From Diphasiastrum complanatum (lineage: Eukaryota > Streptophyta > Lycopodiopsida > Lycopodiales > Lycopodiaceae): a stretch of 64,000 nt of DNA. Positions 26,331 to 37,378 of this stretch are shown piece after piece. Every line of letters starts with the position of its first letter. The first letter of the stretch is position 1. The stretch covers positions 23,572,443-23,636,442 of the forward strand of contig CM055113.1 in NCBI GenBank assembly GCA_029204225.1, given 5' to 3'. The position numbers and the translations under genes were made by a program. The notes below the pieces were generated by a model. That model searched no databases and had not been told where the DNA came from. It saw nothing but the letters and a program-made list of their open reading frames with translations.

Positions 26331-27929
26331 CATTCTTTTTGAGTTTTTGGAAACAAGAAAAGGCTTTGATTTCTTTTGTATAAAGTAAACAAATCTAAAC
26401 CCAGAAAACTCTTGAATTCTTTTTTTCTCATGAGGAAACAAATCGATAGCCAGTATTGTCACCTTTGAAAAGGATAATATCAAGATCCTCCAATGGAATC
26501 AATACTCATAGGACTGCATGCATCTGAGTAAAAGAATTTTCAAGCTTTTCAGCTCTCTATTTCAACTCTTTTGTGTAAATGATTGTCAATGTTGCTTGAC
26601 AACCTTTACAGAAAAATTCAACATTATGGTAGCTGTTTAGTTTCAGGCCATCAACGAGTCTATCTTTGACCATCATTTTTTATTGCTACCATGTGCAGAT
26701 GGTCCCGGTCTTTCATGCCATAGTTGGATGCTATTTATGGCTGCTCCAGATTTATCTAGGGAGGTTTGTCATGAGGGTGCTACCTTAATTTTAAACTTTT
26801 TATTTGCTGATTGGTTGGAACTTCAAAACCGTTTGTGTCGAGGATCCTGCTCCAATTTTGAAATTTGTCATTGAAAGAGTTTAAAAATCTGAACATTTGT
26901 TGTTAAAGCACTTCAGTTGATCATCAAGAAAGGCTCGTGGTGAATTGAATCAACATTGGAAAATAGCCCTAAGGGATGCTCGTCATTATCTACACACAAA
27001 GGTTTCTCTGAAACTTTTTGAGCTAAAACAGAAATCCATTATAGGATCTGATATGGAGATCCCTTCCCAGAGCAAGGAGTTGGAAAATGACCATACAGCA
27101 GCTTTCTTAGTCGACCTTAACAAGATATCCAATGTTAGCTACATATAATATAAAGTAAAATTTTTCATATCATGATAAACCACCCATAGAGACTTCTATT
27201 TTTCAGTATGAATTTTGATCAATTCATTAGGTTGCTTTATCGAATAGGACGATGCTCAAATGTTATTTTCATTTTGGGTAAGAGCTAAGAGAATGTTGGC
27301 TGAACCTTTAAAGGAGGTTCGGGAATTTTTGAAGTTACGCCTCCCCCTTACAAGCTTGTCCTAAGTCCATACCCCAATAACAAAAAAATTCAGATCAATC
27401 AAACCTGGACATTCAATATGATTGTTAGACACCCTCTCAAGGGTGGAATGTAAAAAATGCTAATTGACTCTCAATTTGGAAAAGAAAGAATAGGACTTAT
27501 TCTGTGCAAATACTTTTCCAAGCCCCCATTCTTTACTTTATGACAATTTGCATCTATGACCTGAAATGGTTAACCTGTTTATCCCTCAGGTGATGCCTGG
27601 ACAGACAACCCTCCGCATCTGTTGCGTTCCATTTTTGCTACTCTGTATATTGATACATACTTCTAGTTGTTAATGAAGCAAAAGAGAGATTGTTTCTTAT
27701 GAATCAGATGTCTTTCTGTGCATTTCAGATGCTACTTTCCAAACATTGGCTTGGCAACACCATCAAAGAAATAATGCTGCAATTTTGGCTGAAAATATGG
27801 CAACCGGTGGGAGTGTACTCGGGAACCATAGCTCTCCCGTGTTGTTGGACCAAAAAACAATTACTTCCAAATATGTTGAGTCACCACTTTGTTTAGTTCT
27901 TGTGAAGCACTATGTTGTAACCATAGATG
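26331..27929. other. No established gene; two weakly coding-like plus-strand stretches
   Basis: Frames near 26945-27148 (LNQHWKIALRDARHYLHTK) and 27726-27940 (DATFQTLAWQHHQRNNAAIL) read like exons of a protein. Each follows a CAG that could be a splice acceptor (about 26910 and 27728). I do not recognise the family and could not join them in phase with certainty. They may be remnants of a host gene. Confidence 0.3.
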
Positions 27930-28058
27930 CACTACGTTTCTGAAACACGTTTCAGAATCGCGTTCAGAAACGCGGTTCTGAAAAATACAAAAAAATTCCA
28001 GAAACGTATTGGTACACGTATTAGTACACGTATTGCAATGTACACGTATTGGTACTAA
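27930..28058. repeat. Cluster of short direct and inverted repeats
   Basis: The motif GTTTCTGAA/TTCAGAAAC occurs several times in both directions at 27936-27980. It is followed by four copies of a 12-14 base unit like ACACGTATTGGT at 28000-28058. This resembles the end of a small DNA transposon, but no partner terminus was found. Confidence 0.6.
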
Positions 28059-28838
28059 ATTCTTCAAGACTCCATAAGAATAATGCTCAAAGAAGTTGAA
28101 ATATTTATGGGTGCTAGGTGACACTGCATGTCTATCAGTATTTGGACCTAAATTTGATTTTGGATTACAAATATGATAAGAATCAAGTTGGGCCTCTGTT
28201 TGAACATTAGTATTCATATGATAACCTGTTCCACTATTTGGATAGGTCTCTAACCCATCGCTCTTCAATTGAGTTCATTGCAACTAAATGGCAGTGTTTG
28301 AAGGCCTTCAGAAGCTCCTATATTTTTCTCCCAAAATTCAAAGTTAAGGGGGGAATAAGCCTACTGACATACAATGGTACAGTCAGTCCTATGCCATAAA
28401 CATATCTGCCATTTCTAGCTAAACTAGCATCAATGTAAGATTAACCACCTAGATAAACTGGAGTATGAGGATTGATCTTGAATTGAAAGGGATATTCTCA
28501 GCTTGTTCCTTCACCTACCTTTACCTGCAAGACATATGAACAGTAATGCACAAATACTGACTTGCTAAAATGGATACAACAGTCAATAAATAGATAAGCT
28601 ACAAAGAGTATTCAACAAAAATTCCAAGTAGAAGGTAAAACTGATAATCAGTATAGTGTGAACATACATCAGCTCATTGTATCCGCTACAAAATGAATCA
28701 CATATTTGTAGACAAGATGCTTACCAAGCCACAGACGATAAAATGAATGCATCAATTATCTTAAATGATTATTTGAAAGTCAGACAATATGCAGTTACAC
28801 TGTTACAGCATGTAGAATAAAGTGTATAATCTCCATTA
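28059..28838. other. No gene recognised; 3' flank of mevalonate kinase
   Basis: On the minus strand a short frame (YIDASLARNGRYVYGIGLTV, about 28380-28440) looks coding-like, but I cannot name it. The part next to 28838 should include the mevalonate kinase 3' UTR. Confidence 0.35.
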
Positions 28839-31800
28839 CTACTTTTTGCTGATTTGAACACCTTTTCCACCAATATGTGCTTGGAAGCACTCAAAACCTT
28901 CAGCTGCTAGATCTGCCTTCACCTCTTCAATAGCTTTGCTTTTGAGACCTTATTCTTGTTAAGGGAACAATTATGACCATCTAGCAACACACTATAATAG
29001 AAGCACAGACGTGCATGCATTTCAAGTCAAGATTTCTGAAAATTTTTGAACTACCATTGCAATTTTTCTTGAAAATTGTATTGTGCACTTTAGGTGAAAG
29101 ACCTATAAGCTGAACTTCAAAGACCTAGCCGACACGAGAATTCAATCATACTTAAATCTGGCCAAAGAACACTAATGAGATGGTGCTTACACGTTAGTGA
29201 GTTTCACACATTAAAAGGTCCCAGGAGTTAAATGCATATGCAGAGGAAAAACGTACAAATTAAGCAGTATGAGGATAAAATTGCCGAAAAGAAATGGTGG
29301 ATTAGGAAAAAACCCATCCATTTCCCAAAAGCTTTATACTGAAGCCATGAAAAAATAGAACTGCAGGATAATTGCTCATAATTCTCTACAGTCATGAAGA
29401 TTCACTTCATTTTCAAAGAGGATATTGTACTCAAATTTCCATTCTATAACCGAGGGAATAACAGTTATAGGAAGAAACCGGCATCCACGGTAACTAGAAA
29501 GCTAATTACTCAGCTGAGTCTTTAGATGAAAAAAGGAGATAAGGCAGATAAAAGGCTACAAGCTCAATAGCCAAACACACATGATAGGAGTGGCCCGGAG
29601 TGATCATATGTACAGTTGAATCTTGGGACATAGAACAAGCATTCCTTGCATATGTTAGTTAATCTGGCAGACAGATCTTTGAATGGTAGACAGGCAGGCC
29701 AAAATGGTGCTGATGGGAAATTTCAGAGCAAGAATCCACACAAATCATGCCCTAATTCATTAAGAGATAATACTTCCTCTTCATGCGGTTAATGAGCGTC
29801 TGGTCATTGACAAAAATTAGCCAACAAGAGACAAAAAAACTGATGGATACAATGAGGCAATAAAGTTAAGACACAGCCGCCACCTCCTGCCCCCGTGAGC
29901 TTTGACTGCAACTTGTGTTTTGATGTACGGCAGCAGATTGCATCGATGCAAGGATGGCTAACACCCATGCTCTGCAAAAGCCCTTGATTAATCTGAACCA
30001 GCTCTTCCAGCTTAATCTCCTCAACGCTTCTAGATACCGTGTTGTGTACCAGTTCTGATTGGGCATGCCCATCCTACATATCATGCAAAAAAAGTGAAAC
30101 GGAAAATGATGCCCCATACATTGGATTTTCTCAAAATATCACCCATTCTATTTTAATAAGAGCAAATGCTTCTATTAGCTGCAGTTTGAAGTGAGCTCCA
30201 TAGGTGTGGTTTGCAAAATTATGGAAAGCTACTTTTTAAAATAACTCCTATCACTCCGACATAGTCAAATCTTACACCTTCTTCGACTCAACTATATTAT
30301 GTTCAATCCTGCTTTCTTCAGAGTTTGACTGCAGTATGCTGACAACTTCTTCAGAAATAGAGTCCACTGCATCAAATATCGCAGCCATGGACTTGGGATG
30401 TCTCTGAGCACGTGCACCAACACCAGCAACCAAGGATTTGGTATCTCTTCCAACTTTAGTATTGGTCAGAAGCATATTTAAAGGCATGGTAGTCTGGATT
30501 CTTGATAGCTGGCCCTGCCTGAACTTCACAATATAACCTGGACAGCTCGTCAACATATGTATGAACAGTAAGTATGCTTGAAATAGCACTAAATCAAGGA
30601 CTTTAAAAGGTAAAACAGAATTTCAAAAATTCACTGATCCCTTTCTGATAAATTCTGTAGCGCAAAAATAATGAGCCGCCAAAAGTTATCTAACTGCTAT
30701 AGAACTTAAAAGACATATTGCACAATGAAGAAAGATGATCATTAGTAGCATATAGTTACCAAAAGTGCTAACAGTGTTGTCAATCCCAGAAGGTCTTCCG
30801 TGAATTATTTTCTCTCCTTCAAATGCCCATCTGTTTATAATATCAAGGTCTTTATCATCCACATCCAGCCATCTTTGCATGTCACCCTCTTCTGTTGGCC
30901 CTAAATGTCGATGTAAATCTAGCTGCTGAGCAGCTGCTAAAAGGGCCCCAGTTATAGACACACAGAAGGCAGCGGAGGACCCTAGACCTGAGCCTATGGG
31001 AAGCTCAGATGTAACAGTCATTTTTGTGGGCTGCAAGCTGCAGCATAATCTTGTTAGCAGGATCCAACCTGTGAATGTGTGGATACACATCAGCCAAGAA
31101 CATTCAAACCCATTAACTACATAATCAAGTCTAGAACAGGCTGTCTTGCACCATGTATCCTACATAAGTCCACAAACTTTCTGCTCCATTGCATCTACAA
31201 TCTCCATCTTAAAACAGAGAATCTCTCCTTTTTGGAATATAGACAGCTCTCACATGTGAATGACAGATCGAAAGTAACAGGAAAGGCATGAAGAAAACCC
31301 ACCAAATCCTTTATTGAGCAGTGAAAACATAGACAAAAGAAGGTGTTGGTGAAAGAAAAGAATTGCTCATCTTACCCAAGAATATAAAGGTGAAGGAACA
31401 AATAAGCAACCACTCCAGCTTGCAGTCCTTTATCAGCATCTGCTGGCAATTGCTCGTCTGTGAGCTGTTTCAATTTGGCCGACCAGCTTTCAGAAATGGA
31501 CTGCACGTCCTGAGGATATGCCTTATGCAAGCTTGACAAATCAAGAACTGACTGGATCTGAGACAAAGGCCAGCTTAAATGCACTTGAAAGGGGGGCAGA
31601 TCCAAAACCAATAAATTGTCTTCACCTGTGATACGCCATAACATTGCTTCAATTATTCAATCATGGATGAGGCGACGAAAAGTCTAGGCTGTGATACCAA
31701 GAACATTGAAAAGAAATAAAACAAGCTCCTTTACCGATTCATTTTCAGTTCATACTGTTAACCCTGATCTCAATAGCCTGTCCTGATTTGCACCTTATAC

Positions 31801-32133
31801 CCGCACAACTGAGATTAACAACATAACAGTGGTTCCACATTCATCCAACGGGCTAAACCTGATGCAATTCTAGTAAAGATCACCACAAAGATCAACAGCA
31901 GACGACGAACAACCTCAAAGACGAACCAACCCAACCACTGATTCTTTGAATGATAAAAAATGAAAAGCACACCGACCTGTTAGGAGGTGAATGCGTGCGT
32001 GGGTGTAGAGACCTATAGCAGCAGCCACTGCCGTTGCTCCATGCACCACGGCATGTTCCCCACACAGGATCACCTTACCAGGAGCTCGGGCCTCCATCAC
32101 CACTCCACAAGCTTGCAGCCCATCATCGCCCAT
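28839..32133 (-). CDS. MVK: Mevalonate kinase, complete six-exon gene
   Basis: Exons on the minus strand: 32133-31977, 31625-31376, 31037-30760, 30537-30278, 30073-29851 and 28948-28839. All introns are GT-AG and phases agree, giving 425 residues. The enzyme phosphorylates mevalonate to mevalonate-5-phosphate in the cytosolic isoprenoid pathway (GHMP kinase family). Visible motifs: APGKVILCGEHAVVHG at 17-32 (catalytic Lys20), the ATP loop PIGSGLGSSAAF near 149-160, EGEKIIHGRPSGIDNTVS near 209-226 with the conserved Glu209 and Asp222, and GAGGGGCVLTL near 376-386. The end is GFECFQAHIGGKGVQISKK. The ATG at 32133 was chosen because it opens the frame of exon 1; an internal Met13 lies closer to the usual plant start. 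The exon 3 acceptor (GCTGCAG) was chosen because a nearby CAG breaks the frame. Length is a little above the roughly 380-390 residues usual in plants. No damage is seen. Confidence 0.95.
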
Positions 32134-32154
32134 CTTCGATCAACACACACAAAC

Positions 32155-32156
32155 CC

Positions 32157-32197
<41 letters not shown>

Positions 32198-32202
32198 CTC
32201 TC
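32155..32202. repeat. (GA)n tract in the mevalonate kinase leader
   Basis: CT repeat on the plus strand, so GA on the gene's strand, lying about 25-70 bases before the ATG. GAGA-rich leaders are common in plant housekeeping genes; a regulatory role is inference. Confidence 0.8.
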
Positions 32203-33269
32203 TTATTTCTCAAAAGCCACCATTGCTGCAGGCTGCAAGCATGATACTTGAGTGGGGGAAGTATTTTAATTATGTTTTGGTGTGAGCAACCCAAGTCAAC
32301 TTTCTCCATCCAACCATGTTTTGTATTGTTTTTTTTTGTCCTTGATAAGACTTTTGATGTTTTGAAGATGCAACATAGGTCAACAATTCCACTTAAAGTC
32401 ATGGATCTACACCTATTTTGATGTTGATCCTTACAACCACTATTACTATTGCAATGTGATCTCTCTCATATGTTAGTGCTCTAAGACTTAAGTGCCTCTT
32501 TCCTCCTTGCACATTCACTCCACTCTCATACCTTCTTGCCCTTGTGTTGTGCACATGCAAGATCATGTGTTCGAGCAGGTCAAAAAATGGGTTGACATAA
32601 ATGCCACTTGATGTTGTGCCTCAAAGGGAGAACAGGTGGAGCTAAAGTGCCATTCAAAGCTATGCCTCAAGGGAGATGCTAGCCTACACACCAAGCTCTT
32701 TACTTGTATGTGAGTGAGCATGAGTGTGCTTGCAAGGCGTTAACATCTGAGTTTGAGGCTTGCATTCATCTCTAGCACACATTTAGCTCATCCCATCCAT
32801 GAAGTTTGTAAAAAGTCACAGTTAAAGAAAATGCAATCCATTTTTTAGACTTATTTGGTTGGTTGAAGGTGTTTTCTATGCTTTGGTCCTTAATCAATTT
32901 AGAACCATGCACAACTTTTGCAAAAGCTCATTTCCAAGTGTTTCAAATAGAAGGAAGCTTTGTCTAGAGAAGGCTTAGGTAATCTTCATTAGATTAAGGA
33001 CATCAATTTTGCAAGTAGTTTATATCATTGTGGCTTCCACCATTTTTAACTTCGCTTTCATCTTAGGTTACTTTCTTTAGTTTCTTTAAAAAAGACAACT
33101 ATAAGGCCACCTATCAATGGCACTATTCGCTATAAACTTTGTCTCAGTTTCATGATCTATTTATGTACAATCATTGCCTAGTTAAAAAATGTGAATCGTG
33201 ATAACTACACAAATACAACCTTGTTTGAACAAGCTCTTAATATTTGAACTTCATCTCTAGCATTTTGTG
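32203..33269. other. No gene; likely mevalonate kinase promoter, then Copia debris
   Basis: The first few hundred bases should hold the mevalonate kinase promoter, but no single box can be named with confidence. Farther right are scattered minus-strand traces of Copia RT without continuous homology. Confidence 0.4.
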
Positions 33270-33640
33270 GCATAGTCTAAAGCCACCAAATACAACAGTC
33301 TAGTTCATGATGGTTGCTCCATGTGTATCTCTTTCTTGTATTTGCCAGTAAAAAATGTTGTCATTATTTTCATTGTTAAAGCTTCCAATCTTCTATAGTT
33401 GCTATGGATAGAATTACTAGAATGGATGTCATTCTTGAGAATATTTCATGGTAGTTATCCTTTCTTTTGCATGAAGCCTTTAGCTACTAGTCTAACTTTG
33501 TATCTTACACGGTCTCCCCATCTTCTTTATATTTGATATTAAAAATCCATTTGTTCTACACAATTAATCTGTCTTTGAGCCTTTTGACTTTGGTTTTTCT
33601 AAAGGATTCTAGTTCTTATTCAATAGCTCTTTTCTATAAT
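33270..33640 (-). pseudogene. Copia reverse transcriptase fragment, minus strand
   Basis: Read on the minus strand: NKWIF, YKVRLVAKGFMQKKG near 33480, HEIFSRMTSILVILSIATIE near 33420, and KYKKEIHMEQP near 33320. These are the start blocks of Copia RT. Stops and shifts are frequent, and the rest of the element cannot be recognised. Confidence 0.75.
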
Positions 33641-34644
33641 TTGATAGTGAGGTTGATAAGGCTTTTTCTATACATGTTTGCTCTTCTTTTTGTCACGAGT
33701 ACATAATCTTGTAGTTTTAATGGTGTACTTTGGATTTGTCCTTATTTTTGTTTCACTGTCTCTTAAGCTTAATATCAAACATATATATCAGCAACATAGC
33801 AGTGTATAAAGGAGCAATATTAACTATTGCTACCTCTTTAACTCAACAACAAACATTTATATCAACAACTAAGCAATGCATGAAGGAACAATAGAAACTA
33901 TTGGCTATTTCTTTAACTCCACAACAAACATAGATATCAACAACAAAACAATGCATGACTGAATAATAAATAATATTAATTATTTATGTAGCTCACCAAC
34001 AGACATTGGACATGGAGGATGGAGCTCAATACATGGTGCAAAAACTTTCAACACATGTAAAGCGCATAATTGTGATGTACACGCTTTAGAATGAAAATAT
34101 TTCACAACGCTTGCATTAATTTACTAACGAACTCTTTGCAGTCAACAACCCACCTACCGATTTCAGCTCTAGCTAGCTTGGCTACCTCCAAATTTGTGTC
34201 TAATGTGTGTGATCTAAATTGTTTATTGGATTGTCTATGGTGCACACAAATAGAATACTATAATTAATTCATTATTTTAGTCTCAACAAGATCTGCATGA
34301 TAGATTCTCTCATAGTTTTGTAGTGCATAGAACGAGGTCATAGAGCATATGATTTTATCCATGCTCCATCATAAACACATGCATTATTTGTTTGAGTTTA
34401 ATATGATAGATATCATAAGAGTTTGGCATGCATGTATTGTTTGTATAGTTCGCCTACCACATAATTCACACCTATTACAATCATGAAACTCAATAGAAAA
34501 ACCCGGGTGCATTGATTCATAGAAAAAACTAGTAGGTACATTGATGAAAAAGATATATACACCCCGAAGGGGAAGTTTAAGCAAATATAAGCTCAAACAA
34601 GAGCTAAGCTTGCACAAAAACTAAGATTATTCTAGATCCTGGCA
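33641..34644. other. No gene recognised
   Basis: AT-rich. At 33770-33990 a phrase like AACAACAAACATATATATCAAC recurs about three times at roughly 70-base intervals, a weak tandem repeat. No coherent frame is seen. Confidence 0.45.
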
Positions 34645-34969
34645 TTAAAAATGAAGGTGCAAAAACTATGATGATGTCAGTGGGAGTCTGCCAATTGACT
34701 GCAGCAGATCAGAAAAGTGAAAAGGTGGTGAGTCGGCTAATGAAGGGAGATGAGATGTAGCAGACCTATCCATCGTCGCCCGTTGCAGGATTGATAGGGC
34801 CTAAGCACATTGCAGGGCAATGGAAATACGTTGTTTGAAAGAAGCCACGAGAATAGAACATGGAATACCTTGATGCTCTGTCGCTTAATGAGAACACATG
34901 CAAAGAAATTCCTCAAAGCGTCGATGCAAGGTGCCATAAGTCTCAATTGCCAGGGGAATGAAAGCATCA
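34645..34969 (-). pseudogene. C-terminal part of an R2-like non-LTR element, separated by a Copia insertion
   Basis: On the minus strand DAFIPLAIETYGTLHRRFEEF (split in frame by stops further on), then VASFKQRISIALQCA and ALSILQRAT are read. This matches the end of the element whose RT lies at 37379-39513. The two parts were separated by the Copia at 34975-37373, whose GTGGG duplication marks the break. Confidence 0.8.
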
Positions 34970-34974
34970 GTGGG

Positions 34975-35961
34975 TGTTGGAGAGAGGGAGAGTAGCGAGA
35001 GTTGAGAAAGGTGTCGTAAAAAAAAAAAAAAAGCTCAGAGGGGTAAGATGAACACAAACGAGACACAAAACATGAACGAGAAACGAGTTCGAACAAAAAA
35101 ATTGTTCGTGCATAGCGGAATGAGCTATGCGACTCTCTCCAAAGGCATGACTATGCCTATCAGAACGAACAAAACGTTAGTGATGGAAATCATGATCGCT
35201 CTTGATTACGTAGCCAAACATTAATGAACGAAGCGTCAGAAGAATAATTTGTCACGAATAGCTACACAAATTATGTGTCACAAATGATTCACGAAGAGCT
35301 AGATAGTGCTCGATAGATAACAAGTCGCAAAACATTCGTGAAAGACAAGACTAAATGTTAGTCTTCTATTACCAGAAAATGCAACTAGAAAGATTAGACA
35401 GAATGAATAATAAGCATAGCAGTATTAACGCAAATCTGAACGCAGAACAAAGAACTGTATCAGATTAAGTATATCAAGTATACATGTCAATAATGCGGTA
35501 GAGCACAAGACAGTAGCGGACGAAACCACATGCCCTACGAAGCTTATTCAAACTGTAAAAAGGAATGAAACCTTATTGCTGACAAATTGAAAAATCAATG
35601 CACAGAGCATCTACTTTTGTCTATCTCTGATAAGCTTCTCTTTTTTGTTCTCTCTCGCTTACTAACTTCTTGATCATTTGATCTTCGTTAATGTACACAA
35701 ATGGTATTCAATATATACATAATGTTACAGGTGTGTAGATGAAGAAAGTACAGGGTGGATGTGCTATCCGTAGGAGATCGTGGGTGGCTGCAGTTGTCGT
35801 CCAGTTTGTTAGCGCAGCTGCATGAGCGTGAAGAGGGTGTGACGTTAGCCTTTGCTTTTCGTCTAAATATGCAGACTGTGCGACAACGCGAGTAAATATG
35901 CAGCATGAATGGAGGCAGATTAAAAATGAAATTTAGGTGACTAGAGAAAATAAATACAACA
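34975..35961 (-). repeat. 3' LTR of the inserted Copia
   Basis: About 987 bases with TG...CA ends (minus strand: TGTTGTATTT to CTCTCCAACA). The terminus resembles that of the other Copia LTR ending at 56829. An A-run lies at 35018-35032. Confidence 0.85.
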
Positions 35962-35968
35962 CCCCCTC

Positions 35969-37211
35969 TTAATCTGGATCCGTGAATGCCTTGATCTTCA
36001 GACTAAGCAATGCACAAAATTTGTTGTGTGCATTAACACTGAGTGCTTTCATGAATATGTCTGCAACCATGTTCTGCGTTATGCCATACGTTAAGTTGAC
36101 TTCCTTGTTGAGAACCTTGCCCCTGATGTAGTGATATCTGATTTCAATGTGCTTACTCCTAGAGTGAAATCTAGGGTTGGCCGATAAGGCAATAACACTT
36201 TGATTATCACAAAATAAGATTTTAGGGCTATACTGATTCAGATTAACATTTAACAGTAAATTCTCAACCAAAACGCTTCCTTGATAGATTGAGAAGCAGC
36301 AATGTATTCTGCTTCTGTAGAAGAAAGTGCGACAGAAGTTTGCTTATGACTGTTCCATGAGATAGGACCGTTGTTGAAGAAGAATGTAAATCCAAATGTG
36401 GATTTATGATTGTCTACATCTCCTCCCCAGCTTGCATCAGAATAACCACTGAGTTGATGAATATTTTCATTGCTGACATCTCCATAGCAGATACACTGGT
36501 CCATGGTAGCTCGAATATATCTCATGACTCTAGAGCCTTCCAATGGGTAATGCCAAGCAACGTATCATCCACGTACAAGGTGATGATAATGAAGGATTGC
36601 TGTATTGACTTGGAATAGACGTTGCAATCAGTAGTGCTTGGTTTGAATCCTTGTTTGATGAGAAATGTGTTGATCCTCTGAAACCGAGCTCTGGCAGACT
36701 ATTTCAAGCCGCAGTGCTTTGTGGAGTTTACAAACATGATTTTTCATACCTTCCAGAACGTATCCTTCGGGCTGGATCATGTAGATATCTTCTTGTATCA
36801 CTCCATTTAGATAGGTTGTTTGTACATCGAGTTAATGCACTTCGAGGTCAGCAACTGCATCATAAGAAAGGAGCATTCGGATCGACGAATGTTTGACGAC
36901 TGGACTAAAAGTCTCACTGTAGTCGACATTCGGGATCTGGATGAATCCTCGTGCTACTAGTCTTTGGCAGGTGACGAGGGTTCTTCTTGAACAACATCCT
37001 TGCCTTTGAGGTCGATGAACTGATCCTCGATGAAGACTGTATCCCAGCTATACAAGATTTGCTGGGTATCAGGATCATACAACTTATAAGTATTATCAGA
37101 TGAAGTATATCCGATCAGGATGGTCTTGAGACCTTGGAAGTCCAATTTCTTCCTCGTGCCTTTTGGGATCTGCGCGTAGGCAATGCACCCAAACACTCTT
37201 AGGTTCTTCAA
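35969..37211 (-). pseudogene. Copia integrase end, RT remnant and RNase H
   Basis: In minus-strand order: the integrase C-terminal block VFGCIAYAQIPKGTRKKLDF at 37200; RT traces (YMIQPEGYVLEGMKNHVCK near 36760) with large losses; RNase H with VMRYIRATMDQCICYGD, STFGFTFFFNNGPISWNS, ALSSTEAEYIAASQSIKEAF and FCDNQSVIALSANPRFHSR; and the end VADIFMKAL to FTDPD at 35969. The YVDD region survives only in part. Not functional. Confidence 0.9.
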
Positions 37212-37378
37212 AGAAGGCTTAGAGTGACGTCAGCCTTTGCTTTTCGTCTCTTCATCGCCTGTGGGAATTTACATGTGAATATGCCAACTGTGCGACAACG
37301 CGAGTAAATATGTCGCATGAATGGAGGCTGATTAAAAATGGGATTTAGGTGACTAGAGAAAATAAATCCAACAGTGGG

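Larger units (their letters stand above)
34975..37373 (-). mobile_element. Copia element inserted in the R2-like element (GTGGG duplication)
   Basis: GTGGG flanks both sides (34970-34974 and 37374-37378). On the minus strand the 5' LTR starts TGTTGGATTTATTTTC at 37373, but only about 150 bases remain before it fuses to integrase sequence. The 3' LTR spans 35961-34975 and begins TGTTGTATTTATTTTC. The purine tract is AAGAGGGGG. The internal deletion removes the rest of the 5' LTR, primer site, gag, protease and integrase core. A minus-strand LTR fragment of the same family lies at 62405-62814. Confidence 0.93.

Noticed and set aside
31037-31090. Start of mevalonate kinase exon 3 at the upstream Met of the 134-residue frame
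   Set aside because: That frame begins in the intron; only the acceptor at 31037 joins exon 2 in phase and restores family spacing.
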